Assembly (NCBI GenBank): GCA_934692295.1
Contig: CAKUTL010000002.1
Span: 1 to 64,000 of the forward strand
Direction of reading: 5' to 3'
From: an uncultured Candidatus Melainabacteria bacterium
Lineage (GTDB): Bacteria > Cyanobacteriota > Vampirovibrionia > Gastranaerophilales > Gastranaerophilaceae
Length of the DNA stretch: 64,000 bases
Shown here piece by piece: positions 50,151 through 59,646 of this stretch (its first letter is position 1; every line of letters starts with the position of its first letter). A program made the position numbers and the translations under genes. The notes beneath the pieces were generated by a model. The model was not told where the DNA came from. It did not search any database and saw nothing but the letters and a program-made list of their open reading frames with translations.

Positions 50151-50696
50151 TTAATCTAATATATGAATTCCTGCTCCTGTCATTGTTGGTCGGTAAACAT
50201 TATGGTAGCCCCAACCGTTATTACCATAATAACCTCTATTATAGGAAGGTCCAAATTTGTTTATATAAGGGGAGGTTAATATGGATGGAGTCATACCTGT
50301 TGGTTGACCGATTAAACTATTCATTAATCTATTTTTGATAGTTGTTTGCGGGTAATAGTTGCTCTGATTTGCAGAATAATAACCATTATCATAATCATTT
50401 CCACGATAATTTGCCAAAGCATTATTCATTCTCTGACTAATAGACATTGATGGATAATTTTGATTGAATAGCTCCTTTTCTATTCTGCTTAATCTTGAAC
50501 TATTACTTTCTTTCCTATACGTTTGCCTAAATAAATATTTTTCAATTCTTGTTAAATCTCCATCATAAATGTTTTCATCATAATAATTATAATTAGAATT
50601 TGGTACATTTGTTATATGTTTAACAGTATAAGCAAAAGCTACGTTCAAATTTAAAATTATTATTAACCCAATTAGTGCTATTAAATTTCTCATCAC
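50151..50696 (-). CDS. Secreted protein with RLxRIEKxLF repeats
   Basis: 181 residues with a signal peptide (MMRNLIALIGLIIILNLNVAFA). The mature N-terminus carries two copies of a roughly 28-residue repeat, LTRIEKYLFRQTY and RLSRIEKELFNQNY, and a weaker third (ISQRMNNALANY). I know this type of repeat from cyanobacterial and melainabacterial secreted proteins, where its role is undefined. The C-terminal half is Asn/Tyr/Gly-rich and probably disordered (YGNNGWGYHNVYRP). AAGGGGTGAG upstream of the ATG. It lies upstream of glmS on the same strand, 88 bases apart. Confidence 0.7.
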   Translation of the reverse strand: MMRNLIALIGLIIILNLNVAFAYTVKHITNVPNSNYNYYDENIYDGDLTRIEKYLFRQTYRKESNSSRLSRIEKELFNQNYPSMSISQRMNNALANYRGNDYDNGYYSANQSNYYPQTTIKNRLMNSLIGQPTGMTPSILTSPYINKFGPSYNRGYYGNNGWGYHNVYRPTMTGAGIHILD

Positions 50697-50790
50697 TCAC
50701 CCCTTCTTTTTAAATATGTTATAAAGATTTATAATAATTTTTAATCGTCTTATCAGTGAATCTTAACAATTAGCCAACTAGAGGAAATAA

Positions 50791-50799
50791 TGTTAAAAT
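50791..50799 (+). promoter_or_regulatory. Extended -10 of a probable leaderless promoter (GH38 gene)
   Basis: TGtTAAAAT, box 50794-50799, six bases before the ATG at 50806. GAGGAAA at 50781-50787 is about 20 bases too far to act as a ribosome binding site. Confidence 0.45.
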
Positions 50800-50805
50800 C
50801 CTTAT

Positions 50806-52887
50806 ATGTTTGGATTTAATAAAAAAGAGAATAATAAGAAAAAACAAGTTATCGCATATGTTCATACCCATTGGGATAGAGAATGGTACAGAGAATTTGA
50901 GGTTTTCAGACTAAGACTTTTAAAAATTCTTGACAACGTTTTAAATATGTTAGAACAAGATAAACTTCCGTCTTTTTATTTTGACGGACAAGTTTCGGCT
51001 CTTCTTGATTACCTTGAAATGCGACCTGAAAAAGAACAATTAGTCAGAGATTTAGTTGCACAAAAAAAACTTTTTATCGGTCCTTTTTATTGTTTAGTTG
51101 ACGAATTTTTGACTGACGGTATTTGTTTTATGAAAAACCTAGAAATAGGGATGAAGATAGCTCAGAATTTCGGTTGTGAAGATTTTATCGGCTATTTTGC
51201 TGATACTTTTGGGCATAGTAAAAATGTTCCACTCATTCTAAAAGATTTTGGTATAGATAAAACTATCGTATGGCGTGGTTGTGGAGATTTGCCTTCTGAA
51301 TTTATCTTTAATGGTGTAAATACTGTTAACCTGATTAGAGGTTACTTTATGGATATATTTTCTTCAGACAAATTTATTGAAGATAAGGCAAAATTCTTAA
51401 AAAACAATCTTGATAAAATTGCAGAAAAATCTAAAGATATTCTTCTTTTACCTATTGGTGCTGATCATTTAGGTATTCCGGAAGATATAAGTTCTCAAAT
51501 AGATTTGGTAAATCAATATTTGGAAGATTACGAAATTGTTTTAGGTTCTCCTTTTGATTATTTTGAAAAAGTAAAATTCAAAGAAAAATATAGTGATGAA
51601 CTTCGGGATAATTCTAAAACATTTATTTTGCAGGGTTCATATTCCGCAAGAACCAAATTAAAACAAATGAACACTGAATGTTCTTATAAATTAGATCTTG
51701 CAAATAAACTTCAAATTAATTATGGAAACAATTATGCAAATTCAATTGAATATGCTTATAAATTGTTACTTCAAAATCAGGCACATGATAGCATTTGTGG
51801 TTGTTCTCTAGATACTGTCCATTTTGAAAATATGGTCAGATATAATAAAATTCTTCAAATTGCAAATACTATAATTGAAGAAATAAGAACACCTCTACCT
51901 GACAATTTATCCATGAGTTTCAAATATCCAGATAAATATAAACTATTAGAAATTGAAAGAGATTATATTGAAGATGGAACTCAAGTAGTTTCGCAGCGAA
52001 AAGGTTTTCCTGCAAAACTTTTATATGACACGTCCAAAATTCCGGTTACAGAGGATTATACAACTCTCTATACATTGTTAAAAGAATTTAATCCTGATTC
52101 AAAATCCTCAGATAAAGATGTTTTTGTTGATAATTTTGAAATTTTTAATAAAAATATAAGGATTGAAGTGGTAGATGGACAAATAAATCTTTATGACAAA
52201 TCAACCTGTTATAAAAATTTTATTGAATTTGTTCGCTATAAAGATGTTGGAGATACCTATAATTTTGCACCTGTTGTTGATGATAAGGGAGAGGTTGCAG
52301 TAATTAAATCTGTCAAAAAAATTATGGACGGAACTTTAAGATGTGGAATCCGTATTACAACATCATTTTTCAATGTCGATGTATATTTGAATAAAAAATC
52401 AAAACTTCTAAATTTTAAAATTAAATTTCCAAATCTTCTAACAAATAGACTTTGGCAAGTTCGTTTTAACTTTCCGAAAAAAGTAACAGAAACTTATTCT
52501 GAAGATATGAATTTACTTGTAAAAAGAAAGTTTGATTCAAACTATAATTTAAGAGAAAATCTTCCACAAGAAAAAGGTCAAGAAGCTTGGACTAATACAG
52601 CACCTATGCAAAGATTTGTTTGGGCAAATGGGCTAGGGATAATTACACATGGCTTAACAGAATACGAGGTTTATAAAAATACCTTATCTGTTACACTATT
52701 GCGAAGTATTGGTGTAATTTCTAATCCTAAAAATCCGGCACGAACAACTCCTGCTGGTCCTCCGCTAGAGGTTCCTGCAGCTCAGCAATTAGGAGAAAAT
52801 ACTGCAGAATTTTCAATTGGATTTATACCTGTTAAAGACTGGGCAACATACGTAGAAGAGGTTTATCCACAAACAATTCTATTTTAG
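50806..52887 (+). CDS. GH38 alpha-mannosidase-like glycoside hydrolase
   Basis: Hydrolyses alpha-mannosides or 2-O-mannosylglycerate-type substrates. 693 residues, shorter than the 850-1000 typical. Zinc site His22/Asp24 in HTHWDREW; nucleophile Asp133 in FADTFGHSKN; the second zinc region AHDSICGCSLD is near residue 330. The C-terminal beta domains (about 400-690) are present in reduced form, ending with a Pro/Ala-rich ARTTPAGPPLEVPAAQQ. The MngB-like group is most similar by motif. No signal peptide, so cytoplasmic. No sugar transporter is adjacent. No Shine-Dalgarno sequence. Confidence 0.88.
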   Translation: MFGFNKKENNKKKQVIAYVHTHWDREWYREFEVFRLRLLKILDNVLNMLEQDKLPSFYFDGQVSALLDYLEMRPEKEQLVRDLVAQKKLFIGPFYCLVDEFLTDGICFMKNLEIGMKIAQNFGCEDFIGYFADTFGHSKNVPLILKDFGIDKTIVWRGCGDLPSEFIFNGVNTVNLIRGYFMDIFSSDKFIEDKAKFLKNNLDKIAEKSKDILLLPIGADHLGIPEDISSQIDLVNQYLEDYEIVLGSPFDYFEKVKFKEKYSDELRDNSKTFILQGSYSARTKLKQMNTECSYKLDLANKLQINYGNNYANSIEYAYKLLLQNQAHDSICGCSLDTVHFENMVRYNKILQIANTIIEEIRTPLPDNLSMSFKYPDKYKLLEIERDYIEDGTQVVSQRKGFPAKLLYDTSKIPVTEDYTTLYTLLKEFNPDSKSSDKDVFVDNFEIFNKNIRIEVVDGQINLYDKSTCYKNFIEFVRYKDVGDTYNFAPVVDDKGEVAVIKSVKKIMDGTLRCGIRITTSFFNVDVYLNKKSKLLNFKIKFPNLLTNRLWQVRFNFPKKVTETYSEDMNLLVKRKFDSNYNLRENLPQEKGQEAWTNTAPMQRFVWANGLGIITHGLTEYEVYKNTLSVTLLRSIGVISNPKNPARTTPAGPPLEVPAAQQLGENTAEFSIGFIPVKDWATYVEEVYPQTILF

Positions 52888-52894
52888 CAAAATA

Positions 52895-52922
52895 AAAAGC
52901 ACTCATTTATTTGAGTGCTTAA
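52895..52922. terminator. Bidirectional terminator
   Basis: AAGCACTCA/TGAGTGCTT stem (52897-52905 with 52912-52920). The minus-strand direction has the better T-run, so it fits the gene ending at 52976 as well as the GH38 gene. Confidence 0.7.
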
Positions 52923-52975
52923 TTTATGTTTCCTATCCTTATTCCTTATATTTCTTTTCTCTTTATTCCTATTGA

Positions 52976-53221
52976 TTATCCAACAACTTTTGATACAAAA
53001 TTTATGGCTTCGAAGAATGAATCTTTAACAAATTCCTTTGCCAATACTTGAATTGGTCTATTTTCGATACAATCAAACACGTAATAGATTGGATCTTGTG
53101 AATTATTGAATCTCATTCTTCTATCGTGATTTTCTAAATATTTAAATTCTTTTGTTACTCTTGATTTTCTAGCGGTTGGTTTAACCATTGTTCCAAAAGC
53201 TTGACCTGATGTTGATACCAT
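52976..53221 (-). CDS. Small hypothetical protein (81 aa)
   Basis: Not recognised. Basic N-terminal region (VKPTARKSRVTKEFKYLENH) and a C-terminal half that looks like a strand-helix unit (QDPIYYVFDCIENRPIQVLA, then AINFVSKVV). GAGAAGAGAG before the ATG is a reasonable ribosome binding site. It sits alone between the GH38 gene and the tolC gene. Confidence 0.6.
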   Translation of the reverse strand: MVSTSGQAFGTMVKPTARKSRVTKEFKYLENHDRRMRFNNSQDPIYYVFDCIENRPIQVLAKEFVKDSFFEAINFVSKVVG

Positions 53222-53322
53222 ATTATTTTCTCTCTTCTCTCTTATTTATATCTTACATATATATAAAGTAAATATTCCTAGAAAAATTGACTTTTTTAAA
53301 AGCAAATGTTAACTTATGTTAA

Positions 53323-54729
53323 CTATTTATTTAGGTCTATACATTCTTCCTCATTTTTTAGATTTTTACCAACAGATTTTTCAAGTTCAGCTTTTGCAGA
53401 ATTGTATTGGTATAAGGCATTATAATAAGTTAATTGTGCCTGTTCATAGGTATTTTCAGAATCTTTCAATTCTGTAGGAGAACCTTCTCCAACTTTGTAA
53501 CGACCAAAGGATAATTCATAGTTTTCTTTAGCTTGTTTGACTTGTATAATTGCATATGGAATTTGATTTCTTGTTTCTTCTAATTTTAAATAGGCATTTT
53601 GAATTTCTAAATAGATTGTATTTTGGGTATTTTTTGCATTTGCAAGTTCTTTATCATATAAATATTTAGCTTCTTTTATTTCGTTTGCAATTAGCATAAC
53701 ATTTATTGTAGGAAAAATTAAATATCCTCCGATATTATAACCATCATTTGACCACCATGTTTTACCACCTTTTTGATATTGGGTTTCAAATGAAAGTGTA
53801 GGATAAAATGACTTTCTGGCAAGTTTAACAGTTTGATTTGCTTGTTCTACTTTCAGTTCTGCAAGTTTAAGTTCTGGACGGGCATCTCTTGCTATATCAA
53901 TCAAATTTTCAAAGCTCAGATTTAGGGGGGCATATTCTAATTTATCAATAACAGAATATTTTTCGATATATGGAACTCCCATTATATTATTCAGTTTAGC
54001 AATTGCTAAACTAACTGCACTGTCTGCTTGAATCAGTTTTAACTTTGCATTACTAAGATTTGTTTCTGCAATTGTTACATCTACTTTTGGATTCATTCCT
54101 GATTTATAAAATGCTTTTGCCTGATTATAAAACATTTGATATTTATTAACGGTATCTTGAGCAACTCTTTGATTTTCGTAGGCATATAAAACATTGTAAT
54201 AGGCATCTTTGGTTTGGTAGATTACATCATTTACTACTGATTCAAAAGTCTTTTTATATGATTGATAATTCATTCTTCTAATAGTAGCCTGATTTTGCGT
54301 AACTCCAAAGTCATATAACATTTGTTGCAAAGTTACTTGCCCAGACAAATAGTAATTGAACTGCAAATTCGTATTTAAAGCATCTGACAATTGAAGTTGT
54401 TTTAAATGTGTATAACTAGTTTGCCAAGAAAAAGAAGGGAAAAAGTTTGACCAAACTTGTTTTATTCTTGCATCTGCTGCTAATATATCTTGAAAAGCGG
54501 CACTTATTTGAGGATTATTTCCAAGTGCAAGCCAAATACAATTATCTAAAGACATTTCAATATTTTTTTCAACTGAACCTGAAATTATAATATCTGATTT
54601 GGATTTTTCAGTCGGCATAACCATTTCAGAATTAGGATATTCTTTAGAATTTATTTTATTCCCAGGTTCGAGAGAATATGCTTCAATTTGACAAAACAAA
54701 ATCAATAATATGATTAAAAGTTTTTTCAT
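53323..54729 (-). CDS. TolC-family outer membrane efflux protein
   Basis: 468 residues with a signal peptide (MKKLLIILLILFCQIEAYS). Two OEP repeats are visible: the first begins MSLDNCIWLALGNNPQISAA near residue 60; the second ends with ELSFGRYKVGEGSPTELKDS, the classic TolC signature near residue 410. Long alpha-helical segments (VNKYQMFYNQAKAFYKSGM) form the periplasmic barrel. It overlaps the end of the RND pump gene by four bases. Together with the two preceding genes it forms a complete tripartite efflux pump. Confidence 0.94.
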   Translation of the reverse strand: MKKLLIILLILFCQIEAYSLEPGNKINSKEYPNSEMVMPTEKSKSDIIISGSVEKNIEMSLDNCIWLALGNNPQISAAFQDILAADARIKQVWSNFFPSFSWQTSYTHLKQLQLSDALNTNLQFNYYLSGQVTLQQMLYDFGVTQNQATIRRMNYQSYKKTFESVVNDVIYQTKDAYYNVLYAYENQRVAQDTVNKYQMFYNQAKAFYKSGMNPKVDVTIAETNLSNAKLKLIQADSAVSLAIAKLNNIMGVPYIEKYSVIDKLEYAPLNLSFENLIDIARDARPELKLAELKVEQANQTVKLARKSFYPTLSFETQYQKGGKTWWSNDGYNIGGYLIFPTINVMLIANEIKEAKYLYDKELANAKNTQNTIYLEIQNAYLKLEETRNQIPYAIIQVKQAKENYELSFGRYKVGEGSPTELKDSENTYEQAQLTYYNALYQYNSAKAELEKSVGKNLKNEEECIDLNK

Positions 54730-57700
54730 TTAACCCTCCACATTGTCTTAATAAATTCTGAAAGTTTTATTTTGAATTCTTCAATATGAACATAAAATGC
54801 CGGAACTAAAAATGTTCCTACAAATGCAACTGCAATCATTCCACCCAAAACAGTCATTCCGACAGAGTGTCGAGATGCTGCTCCTGCTCCTGATGCAAAA
54901 ACTAAAGGTAAAAGTCCGAGTATAAAAGCAATATTTGTCATCATAACTGCTCTAAATCTTAATTTGGCTGCAAGTAAAGCGGAATCAATTATTGTTTCCC
55001 CCCTTTCAGTCGCATCTTTTGCAAATTCAATGATTAAGATTGCTTGTTTTGTACTCAATCCGAGGAGCATTACAAGTCCAATTTGGGAATAAATATCTAA
55101 AGCAAAACCAAATAAATACTGGAAAAATAATGCCCCACCAAGAGCAATAGGAGTTACTAACAAAACGGTAATTGGTAAAAACCAACTTTCGTATAGACCA
55201 ACCAAGAATAAAAATACAAATATTAAGGACATTGCTATAATCGCACCTATTTGCCCACTTGATTCTTTTTCTTGTAATGAAGTTCCAGACCAAGCATATC
55301 CCATATCCGATGGAAGTGTTTTATCTGATATTTCTTCCATTGTTTTAATTGCTTTACCAGAACTTACATTTCCTCTGGCACTTCCGTTTATTGTTATTGC
55401 GGGGTACATATTGAATCTTGTTCTCATATATGGTCCAACGATACTTTTTGTTTTTATAACAGAAGTAAGAGGAACCATCTGCCCATTTTTATTTTTTACA
55501 AATATTTTTTTTAAATCAGACAACTGTTCCCTGTATTCTGAATCAGCTTGTAAATAAACACGATAAACTCTACCATATTTATTAAAATCATTTACATATG
55601 ATTTGGCATAATATGCACTTATGGAATCATAAATATCCGCAATATTTACACCTTGTGCTAACGCTTTATCAACATCCACATCTATCATAAGTTGAGGTAA
55701 ATTTGCACTATATGAGGTATAAATCATTGCAAAATTCGGATTCTTTTTAACATTAGACATAAGTTTTAAGGCTTCATCATATATTTGAGCCGGAGTTCTA
55801 TTACCTTTGTCCAATAATTGGTATTCGAATCCTCCAAACATTCCCAAACCTGAAATAGCAGGAGGGGAGAAAGTTGCAACAGTTGCACTCGGATAATTTG
55901 CCAAAGTTTTATTGATATTCATCATTATTCCATTTAAAGATTCAGATTTTCCATGTCTTTCAGACCAGGGTTTGAAATTGGAAACAATGAAAGCTGTATT
56001 TTCACCATTCAAACCTACAAGAGTCAATGTATCTTTTATTCCGGGAATCTGTAATAATTTATTCTCAACATCCTTTGCAACTTGATCCGTTCTTGTTGCG
56101 GTTGAACCATCAGGAAGTTGAATTTGTGTAAATACAGCCCCTCTATCTTCTGTTGGAAGAAAGCCTTTGGGGATTATATAAAATAATCCAACCGTTAAAA
56201 GAACGATAAATATATAACTAAAAATAGTTAAAGTCGGATTTTGAATGAGAGTTTTAGTATTTTTTACGTATTTATCCCGAAGTTTATCAAACCAAATGTC
56301 AAAATTTTGTATAAATTTAAAATCTGCTTTTTCTTCTCCATTTTTTAAAATAGCTGCACATAATGCAGGTGATAGAGTTAGAGCGACTAGTGTTGATAAT
56401 CCGATTGAAGAAGCTATACACAGAGCAAATTGTCTAAACATTCTCCCTGTAATCCCACCCATAAAGGAAACAGGTACAAATACAGCCATTAAGACTAAAG
56501 AGGTTGCTAAAACCGCACCAAATACTTCTTGCATAGTAATTTCTGTGGATTCTTTCGGCGTTTTATGTTCTTGAATATGTCGTTGGGTATTTTCTAAAAC
56601 AACAATAGCATCATCTACTACCAAACCAACTGCTAAAACTAATCCGAATAAAATCAATAAGTTTACAGAAAAACCTAAAAATTTCATAAATATAAAGACG
56701 CCGATTAATGATACAGGAATTGCACAAAAAGGAATAAATGCAGTTCTGATTGTTCCTAAAAACAGATAAGTAACAATAGATACAAGTAAAACAGCAAGCA
56801 ATACGGCAGAAATAACTTCATGAATTGATTCTCTTACAAATTCGGTTTCATCTCGTTGGATTTTGTAATCAATATCCTTTGGGAAGGTTTTGCTTAATTC
56901 TTTTATTTTAGCTTGTATTCTATTTGATAAATCAATGGCATTTGCCTCCGGAAGTTGACTTACCGTAATAATAGAAGCATTTTTCCCACTAATTCTTGAA
57001 TAATTTGAATAACTTTCAGCACCAAGTTCTACCCGTGCAACATCTTTTAATCTTATATTAGAACCGTTAGGAAGAGATTTAATAATTATTTCTTCAAAAT
57101 CTTTTACATCTTCTAATCTTCCTCGAGTTCTCATTGTTAACTTTATCATTTGGTTATTTTTCATGGGTTCAACGCCCAAATCTCCTGCTGGAGTTTGGAT
57201 GTTTTGAGATTGAATGGCTGCTGTTACTTCACTTGGGGATAAACCATAATTTGTCATTTTATCAGCGTTCAACCAAATTCGCATTGAATAATCGGAGGCT
57301 CCAAAAACGGAAACTTGACCAACCCCTTTAATTCTTGCCAATTCATCTTTGATATAAATATCTGAATAATTTGCGATAAACAAATTGTCATAAGTGTTAT
57401 TGGGGGAATTAACAGAAATAAGTAACAATCCAGGTCCACCTGTAGATTTTTTTACTGATAAACCGTAACGTTTTACTTCTTCCGGTAATCTTGGTGTAAC
57501 TAATTGCAATTGATTTTGAACATTGACAACTGCCATATCAGAGTCAGAGCCAACCTCAAAAAATAAAGTTAATTTATAGGTTCCGTTTTGTGAGGTTGAA
57601 GACATATAAATCATATTTTCAACCCCATTTAATTGTGATTCAATTGGGGCGGCAACAGTAGATTCTATAACATCAGAACTCGCCCCTGTATATGTTGCAC

Positions 57701-57851
57701 TAACAACAACTTGCGGTGGAGTAATTGAGGGATACTCTTCAAGTGGTAGCGTTTTTAACATTAGTATTCCTGCAAGTAAAATTGCAAGCGAAATTACAAT
57801 AGCAAGTTTAGGGCGATTTATAAATAAATTGCCTTGAATTTTGTCTGACAT
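54726..57851 (-). CDS. RND (HAE1/AcrB) multidrug efflux pump
   Basis: 1041 residues, normal AcrB length. RPKLAIVISLAILLAG is TM1; proton-relay Asp pair in TM4 GLVVDDAIVVLENTQRH; TM10 Lys in LLGLSTKQAILIIEFAKD; the pore/docking domains have EEYPSITPPQVVVSATYTGA and DVKDFEEIIIK-type segments. Proton-driven exporter of hydrophobic compounds to the TolC channel. It starts nine bases after the acrA-type stop. A short N-terminal extension MSDKIQGNLFINR is normal for the family. Confidence 0.97.
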   Translation of the reverse strand: MSDKIQGNLFINRPKLAIVISLAILLAGILMLKTLPLEEYPSITPPQVVVSATYTGASSDVIESTVAAPIESQLNGVENMIYMSSTSQNGTYKLTLFFEVGSDSDMAVVNVQNQLQLVTPRLPEEVKRYGLSVKKSTGGPGLLLISVNSPNNTYDNLFIANYSDIYIKDELARIKGVGQVSVFGASDYSMRIWLNADKMTNYGLSPSEVTAAIQSQNIQTPAGDLGVEPMKNNQMIKLTMRTRGRLEDVKDFEEIIIKSLPNGSNIRLKDVARVELGAESYSNYSRISGKNASIITVSQLPEANAIDLSNRIQAKIKELSKTFPKDIDYKIQRDETEFVRESIHEVISAVLLAVLLVSIVTYLFLGTIRTAFIPFCAIPVSLIGVFIFMKFLGFSVNLLILFGLVLAVGLVVDDAIVVLENTQRHIQEHKTPKESTEITMQEVFGAVLATSLVLMAVFVPVSFMGGITGRMFRQFALCIASSIGLSTLVALTLSPALCAAILKNGEEKADFKFIQNFDIWFDKLRDKYVKNTKTLIQNPTLTIFSYIFIVLLTVGLFYIIPKGFLPTEDRGAVFTQIQLPDGSTATRTDQVAKDVENKLLQIPGIKDTLTLVGLNGENTAFIVSNFKPWSERHGKSESLNGIMMNINKTLANYPSATVATFSPPAISGLGMFGGFEYQLLDKGNRTPAQIYDEALKLMSNVKKNPNFAMIYTSYSANLPQLMIDVDVDKALAQGVNIADIYDSISAYYAKSYVNDFNKYGRVYRVYLQADSEYREQLSDLKKIFVKNKNGQMVPLTSVIKTKSIVGPYMRTRFNMYPAITINGSARGNVSSGKAIKTMEEISDKTLPSDMGYAWSGTSLQEKESSGQIGAIIAMSLIFVFLFLVGLYESWFLPITVLLVTPIALGGALFFQYLFGFALDIYSQIGLVMLLGLSTKQAILIIEFAKDATERGETIIDSALLAAKLRFRAVMMTNIAFILGLLPLVFASGAGAASRHSVGMTVLGGMIAVAFVGTFLVPAFYVHIEEFKIKLSEFIKTMWRVK

Positions 57852-57860
57852 TTTTAATCC

Positions 57861-59036
57861 TTATTTATTTGTTATGAGAGAGTTTTGATATTTTTGTGTT
57901 TTAGAATGCGTATTTTTAGCAGAAATAATTTTGACTTCTGCTCCTGGAGTAACTTTTAAAAGTCCTTCTGTGATAATTCTATCTCCTTTTTTTAGTCCTT
58001 CTTTGACTATCCAATTTGAACCATTTTGTCCCTGAACTTTAATATAGGTAAGTTGTGGTAATTTATTAGAATCTAATTTATAAACATATTTGCCTTCTTG
58101 ATTTTCTTGAACGGCTGTAACAGGTACGACCGGAACATTTATTGGTGAATTTGCAAAGATTTTTATTGTAACAAATTCGCCATGCAATAGTTTATTTTCC
58201 GGATTTTGAAAAGTTGCTCTCATTGTAACCGTACCAGTTGTTTGATCAACTTTGTTGTCATAAAAGTCTTGAATCCCATTATGAGAATACTTTGAACCAT
58301 TAGGGAAGTATAATTCTACTTTTCTTTTTACATTAGCATTCTTATCAATGCTGGAAAGAGTCGCATAATCCTCAGATGCTAAAGGAAAAGTTACATAAAT
58401 CGGATTAGTACTATTAATCGTTGTTAATGAACCGGATGATGGAGTAACATAGTTCCCGACAGTAACATCAATAAATCCTATACGACCATTAACAGGAGCT
58501 TTAACTGTGGTATAACTCAAACTACGTTTTGTATCTTTATAATTTGACTCTGCGGCCGTAAATTGTGCGTTTAAAGAATTTCTATTTGCTAAAATTTCAT
58601 CATATTTTGATTTTGAAATATAATCTTGTTTTACCAACTCTTCTGCTCTTGCAAGTTGTTTGTTTGCAAAATCAAGTTGTGCTTTTATATTTTGAATATT
58701 TGCACCGGCTGATTTGGAAGCATTTTTATATTCATCAGGTTCAATTAGAAAAAGTGTTTCACCTGCTTTGACATAATCTCCTTCCTTAAAAAAACTTTTT
58801 TGCAAATAGCCGGAAATTCTAGCCATAATACTTACTTGATATTTTGAAACCACACGTCCAGGAGCTTCAAAACTTTGAATTACATTTTCTTGTTTCACTT
58901 CTTCTACAGTAACTAAAGGTGGAACATATTCAGAACGGGCTTTTTGTTTCATATATGAATTAAAAAATGATACTGCAAATCTTAGAGCAATTAGAACGAT
59001 AATAATTATTATGACTAACAGTATTTTTTTCTTCAT
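57861..59036 (-). CDS. RND periplasmic adaptor (AcrA/MexA family)
   Basis: 391 residues. N-terminal membrane anchor (KKKILLVIIIIIVLIALRFAV), no lipobox Cys. Then the lipoyl half (YQVSIMARISGYLQKSFFKEGDYVKAGETLF), an alpha hairpin (FANKQLARAEELVKQDYISK), the beta-barrel part (TVKAPVNGRIGFIDVTVGNYV) and a membrane-proximal domain. It joins the RND pump with TolC. It lies 22 bases after rdgB and first of the efflux trio. AAAGGAA before the ATG. Confidence 0.95.
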   Translation of the reverse strand: MKKKILLVIIIIIVLIALRFAVSFFNSYMKQKARSEYVPPLVTVEEVKQENVIQSFEAPGRVVSKYQVSIMARISGYLQKSFFKEGDYVKAGETLFLIEPDEYKNASKSAGANIQNIKAQLDFANKQLARAEELVKQDYISKSKYDEILANRNSLNAQFTAAESNYKDTKRSLSYTTVKAPVNGRIGFIDVTVGNYVTPSSGSLTTINSTNPIYVTFPLASEDYATLSSIDKNANVKRKVELYFPNGSKYSHNGIQDFYDNKVDQTTGTVTMRATFQNPENKLLHGEFVTIKIFANSPINVPVVPVTAVQENQEGKYVYKLDSNKLPQLTYIKVQGQNGSNWIVKEGLKKGDRIITEGLLKVTPGAEVKIISAKNTHSKTQKYQNSLITNK

Positions 59037-59058
59037 TTGAAAGTTCCTTTTATTGTGT

Positions 59059-59646
59059 CTATCGTAGATTTGATTTAATAAACTCTAACATCTTGCGAAG
59101 TGCATTCCCTCTATGAGAAATATTATTTTTCTGTTCTTCTGTCAATTCTGCCATTGTTTTTTCAAAACCATCCACAATGAATACTGGATCATAACCAAAA
59201 CCATTAGTTCCTGATTGAGAATAGGCAATTTGACCATGGCACTCACCAATTTCAGAATTTAGAATATTACCAAATCCATCTACAAGAGTCATAGCACAAA
59301 CAAATTTTGCCTTTCTATTACCCTCATCGGCTAGATTATTTAATAGCTTATCAATTCTGGCTTGCGGAGTTTCAGCATAGCGTGCAGAATAAATGCCCGG
59401 CTCTCCATTCAGAGCATCAACACACAGCCCAGAATCATCGGCTAATGAAATATTATGCGATAATTTTGCCGCTTCCTTTGCTTTAATTAAAGAATTTTCT
59501 TGAAACGTTTTCCCTGTTTCAATTGGGTCAAAACCGCTTGGAGGTAATATAAATTCTATTCCTGAATTTTCTGCAATCTCGTTTAGCTCCTTTAACTTGT
59601 GCATATTGCCTGTAGCAAAAACTATCTTCAATTTTTTATTTTCCAT
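59059..59646 (-). CDS. rdgB: XTP/dITP pyrophosphatase (RdgB/HAM1)
   Basis: House-cleaning enzyme that hydrolyses dITP, XTP and ITP. 195 residues from the ATG at 59646, which overlaps the uppS stop by 11 bases; a frame to 59667 is longer but unlike the family. Motifs: IVFATGNMHKLKEL at the N-terminus, SLADDSGLCVDALNGEPGIYSARYA, FGYDPVF near residue 150, and the C-terminal SHRGNALRKM. Coupled to uppS. Confidence 0.95.
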   Translation of the reverse strand: MENKKLKIVFATGNMHKLKELNEIAENSGIEFILPPSGFDPIETGKTFQENSLIKAKEAAKLSHNISLADDSGLCVDALNGEPGIYSARYAETPQARIDKLLNNLADEGNRKAKFVCAMTLVDGFGNILNSEIGECHGQIAYSQSGTNGFGYDPVFIVDGFEKTMAELTEEQKNNISHRGNALRKMLEFIKSNLR

